DNA of 64,000 nucleotides, taken from the NCBI RefSeq assembly GCF_019216885.1, contig NZ_JAAQRC020000001.1, positions 1,302,001 through 1,366,000 of the forward strand. Direction: 5' to 3'. Below are positions 37,004 to 46,040 of this stretch, piece after piece; the stretch's first letter is position 1, and every line of letters begins with the position of its first letter. The stretch comes from Methylobacterium sp. SyP6R. GTDB taxonomy: Bacteria > Pseudomonadota > Alphaproteobacteria > Rhizobiales > Beijerinckiaceae. Under the pieces are notes generated by a model. That model saw nothing but the letters and a program-made list of their open reading frames with translations. It was not told where the DNA came from and made no database searches. Position numbers and translations under genes: made by a program.

Positions 37004-37713
37004 CTTCGGCCGACGACTGGCGCACCGCCTTCCCAATTCAGCCCGCCACCGAGGCCGTCGAGGCGCTCCGCCAAGCCTGGACCGAACTCGCCGCGCGCCC
37101 CCTTCGCGACTTCAACCCGAAGACGAAGGAAGACGCGCTTACGAAGCGCTTGAAGGTCTACATCGAGAACTACGTTGCGCCGCGGCGCGGACTCCTAGGG
37201 ATGTGGGCGGCGGAAGATATCATCGGAGCCGTGGACCCGGCTACGGGCGAGATGATCGAGGAGCGTCGGACCGACATTGCCTATGGTTGGAACGATCAAG
37301 ACAAGGACATGAAGCTTGTCTTTGAGTTTAAGCGCCTGGGCCGTCAAAAGCGCCACCGCGATCATTACCTGCAGGATCAAGGGTTGGGGCGCTTCGTGAC
37401 CGGCATCTACAGCCGCCGGCAGTCAGTGGCCGCCATGGTCGGCGTCCTGCTCGATCCCGAGGACGAGGTCGTGCCGCCGATCCGACGGGCGCTCGGGCAC
37501 ACGGCGCTTGCGACGACTCTGAGGCTTCGCAAGACCGCCACCGGAGATCACTTCACGCGGCCTTCGACCTTATTCACGACCGCCGATTTCGACACGGAGC
37601 ATGAGCGGGATGCAGCGTTTGCGCCGCCGCACGGCACCATTAACGTGTCCCACTTCTTCCTGGCGTTCGGCTACCCCGTCTCCACCGGGAAGCCCAAGAA
37701 GCCAAAAGCCTGA
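37000..37713 (+). CDS. PD-(D/E)XK-like nuclease, partner of methylase
   Basis: A 237-aa protein starting at GTG 37000, overlapping the methylase stop. A candidate PD-(D/E)XK site is Asp92 in RRTDIAYGW, then Glu109-x-Lys111 in LVFEFKRLG, with hydrophobic strands around both. The N-terminal half is helical (ATEAVEALRQAWTELAARP), and a QDQGLGRFVTGIYS segment follows the active site. Family not recognised by name. Being coupled to an N6 methylase, it is the best candidate for the cleaving subunit of the pair; alternatively it could be a DNA-sensing subunit. Confidence 0.65.
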   Translation: MTSADDWRTAFPIQPATEAVEALRQAWTELAARPLRDFNPKTKEDALTKRLKVYIENYVAPRRGLLGMWAAEDIIGAVDPATGEMIEERRTDIAYGWNDQDKDMKLVFEFKRLGRQKRHRDHYLQDQGLGRFVTGIYSRRQSVAAMVGVLLDPEDEVVPPIRRALGHTALATTLRLRKTATGDHFTRPSTLFTTADFDTEHERDAAFAPPHGTINVSHFFLAFGYPVSTGKPKKPKA

Positions 37714-37795
37714 CAGCTCCGCCCCCACGCCGTCCGTCGGTGTTCAAGGGAGCCGCAGTCCGCGATCAAGCAGAGCTTGCAGTTGATCCTCTGTA

Positions 37796-37920
37796 ATACC
37801 AACGGTCGTTGAAAACGACCTTTGATTCCGTTCCCGAATTTTCGTCAAGCCTTTGGCTTGGCATCGAAAATTCGGGATGGTTCAATGGCCCAATGCGTCA
37901 GCATCTTGGGCCATTGGTAT
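37796..37920. repeat. Compact multi-hairpin element (MITE/REP-like)
   Basis: Between the convergent nuclease and STAND genes lie three successive palindromes: GGTCGTT-GAA-AACGACC (37804-37820), CCCGAATTTTCG/CGAAAATTCGGG (37833-37876) with an inner CAAGCC/GGCTTG stem, and CAATGGCCCAA/TTGGGCCATTG (37883-37916). The block is bounded by the 7-bp inverted ends ATACCAA and TTGGTAT. It may terminate both transcripts. The bounded layout suggests a small non-autonomous element. Confidence 0.6.
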
Positions 37921-37997
37921 AAGTGCTCTTCCGAGCACGCGCCACAGCTCCGCGACAGCCGTCGTCACCTCGTCCGGCAGCTCAATCCCACTCACGC

Positions 37998-40900
37998 TCA
38001 CTGCTTCTTCTTCGGCCCCATGAACAAAAGGACATGCTCGACGCTGGTCGGGTCGCCAAGATCGTCCAGAGCCGTGTCGCCGAGCTTGCCCTTGCCGCCC
38101 GCCAGCGCCCACCTCACACCGGCGTGGTTCGCCGGCAGCATTCGCGCGATCCGCTCCGCCACGCTCGCGTCCCGCTCACGTACAATCCAGATGGCGAGAA
38201 GCAACAGCACCCGGCGCTTCTCAATCGTGGACAGGGCCTCGGCGGCTTTGAGAACCTGATCCATCTCGGCGCGCAACGCGACAAGCAGCAGCAGCCGAGA
38301 GGCCACCGCCTCGATCCTGGTCGCGAGCAATTGCGGCGTGATCCGGCTCAACGTTTCGGGCAAGACCTGCTCATGACCCGCTAGCAGGGCTCCGGCGGCA
38401 TTCACGCGAACCGTACGCCGCCCAGGGTTGACGGCGAGGTCGAACAGCTGCCCCTGGAAGCCAGGATCGGCAGCGCGCACGAGCAGGGCGAATATCTCAT
38501 AGCGGATGTCGGAGTCGCGCGTGTCGATCGCCAGCCGGTAGAGCTCGTTGGCCACCCGGTCTTCCAAAGGCCCGAGCTTCCCCATCGCGCCGATCGCCGC
38601 CTGCGCAATGGGGTAGTCGTCCTCCTCGCCCTGGTAGGACGAGCGAGGCGACCAGTCATCCTTCGCCAGAACCAGCAGCGCTGGGAGGTGGTCAGCGTGA
38701 GGCTTGAAGTCGAGCAGCTCGACCAGCGCCTTGCGGACAGGGCTGCCCTTGTGGTCGGCGAGGGCCAGCAGAGCCCTAGGCAGCGGCGCTGCCAGCGGCG
38801 CCGCCACGGCACTAAGCGATTGCGCAACCACGGCTGCAAACCGGTGCGACAGCCCGGCCTCGATCTCAGCTGTCATGCCGTGCCGGATCGCGGCCTTGAT
38901 CGCCTCGACGGCGCTGCTCGCCTCGTCCGTATTGGCCAGCAGCCACCGCACATCGTCGGGGACGAACATCGGCAGGTGCTCGTCCAGGGTGATGCGGAAC
39001 AGTCGCACCTGCTCGGTCGGTGATCCGGCGCGTGCTAAGAACTCGCGGACGCCGTCCGAAAGGGTGGGCACAGCCTTGGTCTCGAGCGCGAATCCGGCGT
39101 CGCTGACCTCCTTGAGAAGCGGCGGCAGGAGCGCTACCGCGCGCTCCGCAGCCTCCCCATGCCGGCTGCCGTCGAAGTCCGACCGCTTGCGGCGCATCTC
39201 GCCCAGGGTGATCGCAATCTCGACGAGCCGGCCTTCCTGTCCGGTATCGGCGAGTTGCTGGCAGATTGCCGGCAGCCGCTCGACCGCGCGCTCGGCGAGG
39301 CACGTCAACGCGGCGAGACGAACCTGCGGCTCGGCATGGCCTTCCAGCACGCGCTCCACCAGCGCAGGCTCGAAGGCGGGGTCCCAGGCCTTGGCCAGGA
39401 CGTGCCAGAGATCGTCCTCGTCCTCACTCCCGCGGCCGACCGCGAAGGCTCCAGCGATTTCGCCCGTATCCAGCGCCTCATCCTTCGCAAGCTCCCGGAA
39501 CCAGTAGTAGAGCAGCCGGTCCCGATGCCGATGCTCGGCCAGATGACGCCAGCCGACAGTCGCTCGGACGCGCTGGACATAGGCTTCAAGGAACTCGCCC
39601 GCAGTCCAGCCATCCTCATTATCGTTGAGGTGCTCGGCATAGTCATCGCTGTACTCACCGTTGGTGATCGCGAGATTGATTTCGGCGTAGCGTCTGAGGT
39701 CGGCGGCGCTGGGCGTGCGTACCACAACCGCAGTGTCGACGATAGCCTCGAACCCGGCGAGGTCACCCAGCGCGCCTTCCGCGATGGCGTCGTAAGTGTG
39801 TGTAAAGCCATAGTGCACGGCCGTCGCCGCCGCAGCCAGGAACGCCGGCGTCAGACCGGGCGCGACCCGCTCCGCCTCGGTGACAAAGCGCGCCCGAAAG
39901 TCGTTGCGGGCGTGCGGTAGCACATCGCGGATGAAGGTCCCGATAACCGCTTTGACCGCTGGGTCGGCCCGCATCCGGCCGTACCATGCCTCGTCGTGCT
40001 CCGGCGGCCCCCAGATGTGCATCCATCCGAAGGTGTGATCCGGCCGGTGAACGAGAAAGCGCGCGATCTCGGAGACGTTGCTGTCCGTCGACCCTGCCGC
40101 CGCGGCGAGGCTGAGGTTGTTCTCAAACGCTTTTCCCCCCTTGGCCAGCTCGTATGCCAACCAGGCGTCGATCTTGGCCTGCGCCGCCGCCGAGGGCGTC
40201 GGCTTCAGCTCCGGCTTGCGCTCGCCAGCGAGAAGCAGGCGCGCTGAGGCGGCGATACCCCAAGCCTCGCCGGGTCCATCAGGCGACACGAGGATGTCGA
40301 TCAGGAAGCGCAAGGTCCGCCGAGCGACCAAGCGGTCCCGATCCAGCGCCTGCTCGATGCCGGCTTCGACCCGCGGGTGATAGTAGGTAATCGTGCTCTC
40401 GGCCTGACGCAGGTTTCGAGCGGCCACGAAGAACGTCACAAGCGGCGAGACGCCCTTCTCGAACTGGGGTCCGCTCTCGGCGAGCAGCTCCTCGATCTCG
40501 CGCAGCAGCCGCAACGAGAGCTTGTCGTTTGCCTTGAGCAGGCCCCACAAGACGGCGGCCGCCCGCACGTCACCGCGCTCCTCGATCTGATCGACAACGG
40601 TTCGCTCTATCGAGTCCTGATGCGCCCGCCGGATCGCCTCGGCCACGAGACCCTCCGGATTGCGCCGCTCCTTATCATCCAGGGTCGGCAGCGCATCAAA
40701 GAACTTCTGGATCTCCAGCGGCGTTGCGAGCTCCGCCAGCACCGAACCTTCACTCTCCTTCGCGAGCGCCTGCAGCTTGCGCGGCAGCGCATCGATGCGG
40801 GTGCGGTACAGGCGTCGGCGCTCCGCCTGGCCGTAATGCTCGGCCTCCAATCCGACCTGCCACGGCTTCACCGTGTCGAGCGCCCCAGCGCTCTGGGCGA

Positions 40901-41957
40901 CGTCAAGCCGCGATGTTGCAACAATCATCCTGCCGGGGCTAGCCCTGGCGAAGAACTGTGCGAGTTGATCGTTCCAGGGCCGACTCTTAGGGTCGAAATC
41001 GTAGCGCCCCCACGGGTCCTCAATGTCATAGAGGACGGGCGACTCTGTCACGTCGTCGCGCAATTGGTCAGGGCCTAGCGTGATCGGCACGCGCGCGAGG
41101 CCAGGCACCTCCTTGCGCAGCTCGTCATAAAGCTTGCGCGTCGCCATCGTCTTGCCCGTCCCGGATTGCCCGATGATGAGCGCGGCGTGCCGCTCGTCCA
41201 TCGCGGCGCGCAGTTCGCCCCAATTCGTGGGATGGACATAGTGGTCGAGCTCCGGCGAGCTGGCGATATAGCCGTCATAACGCCGAATGATCTGCTCGAC
41301 CTGCACGCGCGTCCAGCGCCCTCCGCCCGCGCCGCCGATCCGGACTCGCGCTTGCTCGCGCAGGACCTTGCGGCAGTCATCGAGCTTGGCGTGCGGAACC
41401 CGAAAGCTCTCCGTAAGCAGCGTCTTGATATCGGTCGCAAGACGCTCCTCATCCTCGTTGCCGATGATCGCGACCCGGCCCGCCGAGCCCGCAGGCAGGG
41501 CGCTCTTGATCGTCGAGGGCATGTCGCCCGGCTTCGGCCAGCTTCCCGCCCGGCGAACGCGCAAACCGCGCGTACCCCCGTTCAGCCCCGCCGAGGTGAC
41601 CAGCAAGTAACGGGACTTCTCGTTTTTCAGTCGCTCCATGGCGGAAGGTCGAGCATCGCCATGTTCGAGCAGCGCCTTCACTCCGGCAACCGTCCAGGCG
41701 TCTCCGCCTCGAAGCTTGGCCTGAACTATGAGGCGGTATCCGTCCAAGGCCGCCGTGCTCGTCAGGCGGCCCGGCTCATTTTCGGCGAGATCGGCTTCGA
41801 TATCTTCTTCGGACGCAGGCTCCAGCACTAGCTCGTAGGTGAGCCTGCTGGCCAGCACTAGGTCGAGCGCCAGCCAGACTGAAACGTCGATCTGATACTC
41901 GTACCCAGCAACTGATTGCCCCCCAGACCCGCTGCGCTCGTCCTCCAACTTTGTCAT
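37998..41957 (-). CDS. STAND-type NTPase with N-terminal Cap4-like nuclease domain (Avs-like)
   Basis: A 1319-aa protein with three parts. Residues ~10-95 resemble the DUF4297/Cap4 dsDNA-nuclease fold: GYEYQIDVSVWLALDLVLA, Glu46 in ELVLEP, and Gln79-x-Lys81 in LIVQAKLRGG. The NTPase has Walker A GQSGTGKT at 263-270, Walker B-like VLYDIEDPWG with Asp311, and GRMIVATSR at 342-350. The remaining ~800 residues are helical repeats of HEAT/TPR type ([40 protein letters not shown]). Antiviral STAND (Avs) proteins have this effector-NTPase-repeat plan and recognise phage proteins through the repeats. It stands alone and converges on the methylase-nuclease pair. Confidence 0.8.
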   Translation of the reverse strand: MTKLEDERSGSGGQSVAGYEYQIDVSVWLALDLVLASRLTYELVLEPASEEDIEADLAENEPGRLTSTAALDGYRLIVQAKLRGGDAWTVAGVKALLEHGDARPSAMERLKNEKSRYLLVTSAGLNGGTRGLRVRRAGSWPKPGDMPSTIKSALPAGSAGRVAIIGNEDEERLATDIKTLLTESFRVPHAKLDDCRKVLREQARVRIGGAGGGRWTRVQVEQIIRRYDGYIASSPELDHYVHPTNWGELRAAMDERHAALIIGQSGTGKTMATRKLYDELRKEVPGLARVPITLGPDQLRDDVTESPVLYDIEDPWGRYDFDPKSRPWNDQLAQFFARASPGRMIVATSRLDVAQSAGALDTVKPWQVGLEAEHYGQAERRRLYRTRIDALPRKLQALAKESEGSVLAELATPLEIQKFFDALPTLDDKERRNPEGLVAEAIRRAHQDSIERTVVDQIEERGDVRAAAVLWGLLKANDKLSLRLLREIEELLAESGPQFEKGVSPLVTFFVAARNLRQAESTITYYHPRVEAGIEQALDRDRLVARRTLRFLIDILVSPDGPGEAWGIAASARLLLAGERKPELKPTPSAAAQAKIDAWLAYELAKGGKAFENNLSLAAAAGSTDSNVSEIARFLVHRPDHTFGWMHIWGPPEHDEAWYGRMRADPAVKAVIGTFIRDVLPHARNDFRARFVTEAERVAPGLTPAFLAAAATAVHYGFTHTYDAIAEGALGDLAGFEAIVDTAVVVRTPSAADLRRYAEINLAITNGEYSDDYAEHLNDNEDGWTAGEFLEAYVQRVRATVGWRHLAEHRHRDRLLYYWFRELAKDEALDTGEIAGAFAVGRGSEDEDDLWHVLAKAWDPAFEPALVERVLEGHAEPQVRLAALTCLAERAVERLPAICQQLADTGQEGRLVEIAITLGEMRRKRSDFDGSRHGEAAERAVALLPPLLKEVSDAGFALETKAVPTLSDGVREFLARAGSPTEQVRLFRITLDEHLPMFVPDDVRWLLANTDEASSAVEAIKAAIRHGMTAEIEAGLSHRFAAVVAQSLSAVAAPLAAPLPRALLALADHKGSPVRKALVELLDFKPHADHLPALLVLAKDDWSPRSSYQGEEDDYPIAQAAIGAMGKLGPLEDRVANELYRLAIDTRDSDIRYEIFALLVRAADPGFQGQLFDLAVNPGRRTVRVNAAGALLAGHEQVLPETLSRITPQLLATRIEAVASRLLLLVALRAEMDQVLKAAEALSTIEKRRVLLLLAIWIVRERDASVAERIARMLPANHAGVRWALAGGKGKLGDTALDDLGDPTSVEHVLLFMGPKKKQ

Positions 41958-42803
41958 TATGCTTCACTCGCCTTGCAGATGCCTAAGCTATGTCCGACCT
42001 TCGCCGGGCATAGCACAAGCCAGGGTTTGATGAGTCGGGTAGATCGTATCGCCAGGAGGGCCGACCAGACGGCGTGGCGGGAAGGTGACAGGTTCAATTT
42101 AGTATCTGCCGCACATGGGTGGCCATTTGTCTGCCACTGCGAAGCGCTTCCCTCACTAGTGTTGCTCCAAGAACTCTTCGATATAAGGACGCGCGCATCT
42201 TCGATCCGCATGTCGCGGGTCATGCAAGCGGCACTAATTCCACGACAATAATTCGCCGACGACTTTCACGACGTCGTATGTCGTGTTTTCAGGCGGTGAG
42301 CCGGCACGTCGCGAAAACCCTCGTTCTCAAGACGCTAGCTCCCGCACATGCAACGGCTGGCGTTCGCTTTCGGGCAACGAACCGGTGACTGCTGTTGGCG
42401 CATCTCGGAAGGGGAAGGCGCTTTGACGCACGGCAGCGGGCGCATCCCTGCTGTCGGACCCCGCTATCTTCGCGAAAATATCAACCAGACCAGGGACGAG
42501 GCGCACCCAGCCCGCCGAGTGGCGGCAGTGGTGCCCTACCTGCGCCTACCACCCCTACGCCGACACCCGCCGGCATGCCAGCCGTACCGCCGCCGACATG
42601 GACGACGACGGGTGCGACCGTCCACTGGCGGACCAGCACCTCGACTGTTGACCGCGCCGAAGCACCAGCGCAACCACGCCTATGCGCACTGCCGGCGTGG
42701 CTCCCGACAACGCCGCGCCGTCCCCTTCGTCGTTCATCCCGCTGCCCCCTTCCGGGAATCCCGGTCTAGCCGCCCCCCGCGGCCCTGACCCAGGATTCAC
42801 CCG
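41958..42803. other. Long intergenic stretch with a possible gene remnant
   Basis: About 850 bases with no well-supported gene. One frame, 42427-42651, lacks a start codon but ends in a natural-looking Cys-rich stretch (EWRQWCPTCAYHPYADTRRH, ending LADQHLDC before a stop at 42649). The neighbouring frame just upstream reads YLRENINQTRDEAHPA, so a frameshifted small zinc-ribbon-like gene is possible. The rest shows nothing recognisable. Confidence 0.4.
41987..42014. promoter_or_regulatory. Inverted repeat upstream of STAND gene
   Basis: GCTATGTCCG and GCCGGGCATAGC form an imperfect dyad about 30 bases before the STAND start codon. Its place fits an operator or promoter-overlapping hairpin. 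No binding protein can be named. Confidence 0.35.
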
Positions 42804-43994
42804 ATGGACATCACCGCACACCTGCCTTCCGCCGCCGACACCGACACCCTCGCAGCGGCCGCCCGCGCTGTTCTTGACCCCTCCGGCCTCGGCCCCATCG
42901 ACCGCGTACCTCTCATCCCCGAGGCCGCCCGCCGCCGACACCGCGTCTTCGTCCCCGCCGACCACCGCTTCAAGGCCGCCGCCCGCTTCATGCAGGCACT
43001 CTGGCGCGAGGACCGCGGCCTCGCGATCGGCACCCACGTCAATCGCCACGAGCCGCACCGCCCCCGGCGCCTCGGCTCACGCATCTCGACCGCGGCCGGC
43101 GCGCTCGGCGCCAACTTCCTTCATCCAGACATCGTCCCGGTGGTCACGCGCGCGCTCGCCTACCGTGAGCCGAGCGCGGCCTACGACATCGACCGCCTCA
43201 AGACGAACCTGCTGTCCTCCCAGCCGCTGGCCTTCAACCTGTTCGGCCTGCTCGCCCGCGACCCCGCACTGGCCACCCGCTTCGTCACGGAGTTCCTGCC
43301 GGGGACGCTGACGGAGGTCACCGACATACTGTTCGAGCACTCGCCGGGCCGCGGCGACCCGCGTTTCACGGCCGACCGCACCGCCTACGACGTCGTCTTG
43401 CGCGGCCGGGACACGACCGGCGCACGCGGCCTGATCTGCATCGAGATCAAGTACAGCGAGCCCGGCCACGAGCCCGCGCCCCCACCCCACCCGCGGCACA
43501 CGCAGATCGCGCACGCCACCCCGGGCCTGCTCGTGGACCCCGAGGCTCCGACCCTGACAAGCGCCACCTGTCAGCAATTCTACCGCCAGCACTGCCTCGC
43601 GAGCGCGATGCTGACAGCCGGACTCGCGGACACGGCGACCCTGGCCTTCATCGCCCCCACCCACAACCAGTCTGCGCACGCCGCGGCGGCGACCTACCGG
43701 CGCCACCTCACGGACCCGCAGACGGGCCCAATACCGTTCGTGCCCACGACGCTGGAGCACGCGTTCGCGGCCATAGCGACCGCCGGCCTCCCGGACCACG
43801 CCCGCGCCCTTCACCGTCGCTACACCGACTGGTGGCTCGTCGACGGCGAACTCGACCTCGCCGCAGCAAGCACACCTGCTGAGGCCACCGTGTCCCCCAT
43901 AACCGACACCTCGGCGTTGCGTCGCATGCAGACCCGAGCGCCACGCCGGCGCCCGAGCCGTTCTCCTGGGCTGCCCGTCTCGCGCGCAGTCTGA
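42804..43994 (+). CDS. PGN_0703-family putative restriction endonuclease
   Basis: A 396-aa protein. It carries the family-like block LKTNLLSSQPLAFNLFGLL (residues ~132-150) and a PD-(D/E)XK site: Asp196 in TAYDVVL and Glu214-x-Lys216 in ICIEIKYSE. The N-terminal region (FKAAARFMQALWREDRGLAI) matches related nucleases. The last ~40 residues are basic and low-complexity. Family members are predicted nucleases without a defined partner, and no methylase is adjacent here, so it may be a solitary defence nuclease. AGGA lies about 9 bases before the ATG. Confidence 0.75.
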   Translation: MDITAHLPSAADTDTLAAAARAVLDPSGLGPIDRVPLIPEAARRRHRVFVPADHRFKAAARFMQALWREDRGLAIGTHVNRHEPHRPRRLGSRISTAAGALGANFLHPDIVPVVTRALAYREPSAAYDIDRLKTNLLSSQPLAFNLFGLLARDPALATRFVTEFLPGTLTEVTDILFEHSPGRGDPRFTADRTAYDVVLRGRDTTGARGLICIEIKYSEPGHEPAPPPHPRHTQIAHATPGLLVDPEAPTLTSATCQQFYRQHCLASAMLTAGLADTATLAFIAPTHNQSAHAAAATYRRHLTDPQTGPIPFVPTTLEHAFAAIATAGLPDHARALHRRYTDWWLVDGELDLAAASTPAEATVSPITDTSALRRMQTRAPRRRPSRSPGLPVSRAV

Positions 43995-44414
43995 ACTCAC
44001 TCACCTACCGACTGGGACTGGCATACCATCCGTGCGCCGGCCCCAGAACGGCTTACACCCGCGGCACCCGATCCGCGCACGAGTGCTGACACCAACACTT
44101 CATCGCCCCGACCATCGCGCACCACTGTGCAGGCCCGCCCCGGACTTCGTCCGAGCGACTTACGCACAAGCACAAACATCCGCTGCGCCGATCGGCACCA
44201 CCCCTGATAAGAATAGCTACTAACTCTAGCTGCACAGAAGGGCGGTTTACAACGCTACGAAGGTCGGCGGCAAAATTAGCCGTCCCCGCATGATAGCACA
44301 CATCCCCGACGACTATATTCAGCAAGCAGACAAGATAAACATACCTGGGGCGCAAGGCGATCCTAGAATGGGCCTCGTCTGCAACATCAAGGCTACATAG
44401 TCTAAGGGGCACCT
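43995..44414. other. Intergenic region, no gene called
   Basis: About 420 bases. Base composition falls toward 44220-44400 (ATAAGAATAGCTACTAACTC), unlike the GC-rich gene before it, and probably includes the promoter of the AHSA1-like gene. No repeats or hairpins stood out. Confidence 0.4.
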
Positions 44415-44990
44415 ATGACCGACGCACCACCACCATTACCTCCGTTCAAAGAAGACGGGTACAGAACCGTCGAGCCCCGGATCTCGTTCACAATCGAGCG
44501 AACCATTGTCGCATACAGGAACGAGATCTGTCGTGCCTGGACCGACCCGGAGCAGCTCAAGCGCTGGATCGTCCCACCGGACCAAGATCTCGTCTCCTGC
44601 TACCTCGAATCCGAAGACCGGATGGTCTGGTACACCAAAAGCCATGCGGACAGCGAGAGCTGCGTAGAGCACGTCTTAGACTGCCAGACGTGGTTCCCAT
44701 ACAGCCGTATGGAGATTGCATTCTACACATCCGCCGTGCCGGGCATGATGGATGAGCACCCGGTCTTCCTACAGGTGGAACTCCAAAAGCAAGAGCGGGA
44801 CGACACGGTAGTCTCCACCGACTACAAGCTTACGCTCCAATACCACAACGCTACTCTATGGCGATATACCAGCCGGATCGATCTGCATACCTTCTGGCTC
44901 GAAGCCACAGAACGCCTCACACGGCTCATCGAGCGCAGTAGCACTCTGAGCAAGGCAACGACCCCAACTCAGCGGCTGCAGATTAGCTAG
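44415..44990 (+). CDS. AHSA1/SRPBCC-domain protein
   Basis: A 191-aa protein with the START-like fold of the AHSA1 group: FTIERTIVAYRNEICRAWTD followed by PEQLKRWIVPPDQD, the usual Ala-Trp-Thr-Asp-Pro turn at the start of the cavity. The rest is strand-rich and ends in a long helix (FWLEATERLTRLIERSS). AHSA1 proteins bind hydrophobic ligands or Hsp90-like partners; nothing here tells which. AAGGGG precedes the ATG. Codon use is less GC-biased than in core genes, consistent with recent arrival. Confidence 0.65.
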   Translation: MTDAPPPLPPFKEDGYRTVEPRISFTIERTIVAYRNEICRAWTDPEQLKRWIVPPDQDLVSCYLESEDRMVWYTKSHADSESCVEHVLDCQTWFPYSRMEIAFYTSAVPGMMDEHPVFLQVELQKQERDDTVVSTDYKLTLQYHNATLWRYTSRIDLHTFWLEATERLTRLIERSSTLSKATTPTQRLQIS

Positions 44991-44997
44991 CAAGAAC

Positions 44998-45028
44998 GAT
45001 CCCGGAAGCGCACGCCGTTTCCGGGATC
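44998..45028 (+). terminator. Hairpin terminator after AHSA1-like gene
   Basis: GATCCCGGAA and TTCCGGGATC form a perfect 10-bp stem around 11 bases, starting 8 bases after the stop codon. The tail CCCTCTTGCG is only weakly U-rich. Confidence 0.55.
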
Positions 45029-45524
45029 CCCTCTTGCGGGGTGAAGCGCCTTCTCGTCGGCGACACTTCGTCGAAAGAACTGCCTACGCCACCCAATACA
45101 AACACTACTTGCGATCGCCCACCCTGATCACAGGATGACCAAGCGACCACTCGTCTCCCGCGCAACAGACCGGTGCAGCGCGCTTCAAGCAAACGCTACG
45201 TTTGCGACAGGGTGTACTGCACCCATTCACCCCGATCTCGCTTCCAGGACACCGGCACGGTTTACACAGCCGCCACGGGATAAACAAGCAAATCCAACCC
45301 CTGATGGCTTCGTGCAAGTGATGCGAAGGCACACTGTATCTAACTGCGCTACCATAGTCTATAAAATCGCCGTCGACCGACAGCGCCGCACCAGCGTCGG
45401 CGGCAGGCGCTACTTATCTGGTCCGCACCTCCGTGCCTGCCAACAGCAGGCGCCACTTCTCTGGCACCCATACGCGCTCGCCTCGCAGCACTGGTGCGGC
45501 GTCCCACCCACCGGGCGCCACACG
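45029..45524. other. Intergenic region, no gene called
   Basis: About 500 bases. The following gene's frame stays open through much of it but without a ribosome site or domain. Near 45310-45360 the minus strand contains a tRNA D-arm-like phrase (GGTAGCGCAGTTAG) that does not complete a cloverleaf. Confidence 0.4.
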
Positions 45525-46040
45525 ATGTTCACGCACCATCCCGATCCCACCCCCTTCGTCACCTCACTCACCACATGCCGCCGAGTCGACGTCACACCGC
45601 ACGCGCTCGCACACGCGCTCGGGGCCGCATTTCTGTCTACGCGCACACCGGAGGGCGCGAGCCCAAGCCCAATCGCAATCGCAATCGCAATCGACCTCAA
45701 CATCGGCATCCAAGGTCGAGGCGCGATCACCTTCTGCTGCCAAGAAACAGGCATCAGCGAACGTCGACCTCTGCGAGCGCAACGCCGATCACACTGGGAA
45801 TTAACAGTCGCGACGGAGCATGACGGACGCATTCACGGAGAGACTCGAACTCCCGCCTTTGCGCTGACCGTGGCTCTGACGCCGCTCCTTCATCCAGGGC
45901 GATCCACCGCAACCCGCATCGGCATGTCCCTTCACCTCGTTCATGAACCCTGGTGGCCATCCGACCTAACCGACACGCTCACAAGCCTCGTCGACACCTG
46001 GCTTCGGTGCATCGCGGAACGCGCGCAATCAACAGCGTGA
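45525..46040 (+). CDS. Orphan hypothetical protein with hexanucleotide repeat
   Basis: A 171-aa protein from the ATG at 45525; no family recognised. It contains an in-frame run IAIAIAIDLNIGI encoded by four copies of CAATCG at 45670-45693, inside what looks like a beta-strand. No signal peptide or membrane segment. The open frame extends upstream to 45135, but that part looks non-coding. It is the last complete gene of the island. Confidence 0.45.
   Translation: MFTHHPDPTPFVTSLTTCRRVDVTPHALAHALGAAFLSTRTPEGASPSPIAIAIAIDLNIGIQGRGAITFCCQETGISERRPLRAQRRSHWELTVATEHDGRIHGETRTPAFALTVALTPLLHPGRSTATRIGMSLHLVHEPWWPSDLTDTLTSLVDTWLRCIAERAQSTA

Noticed and set aside
42348..42788. 146-codon open frame
   Set aside because: Pro/Arg-rich low complexity, no ribosome site or recognisable domain
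45300..45365. tRNA-like phrase on the minus strand (GGTAGCGCAGTTAG)
   Set aside because: Anticodon and T arms do not pair and there is no acceptor stem
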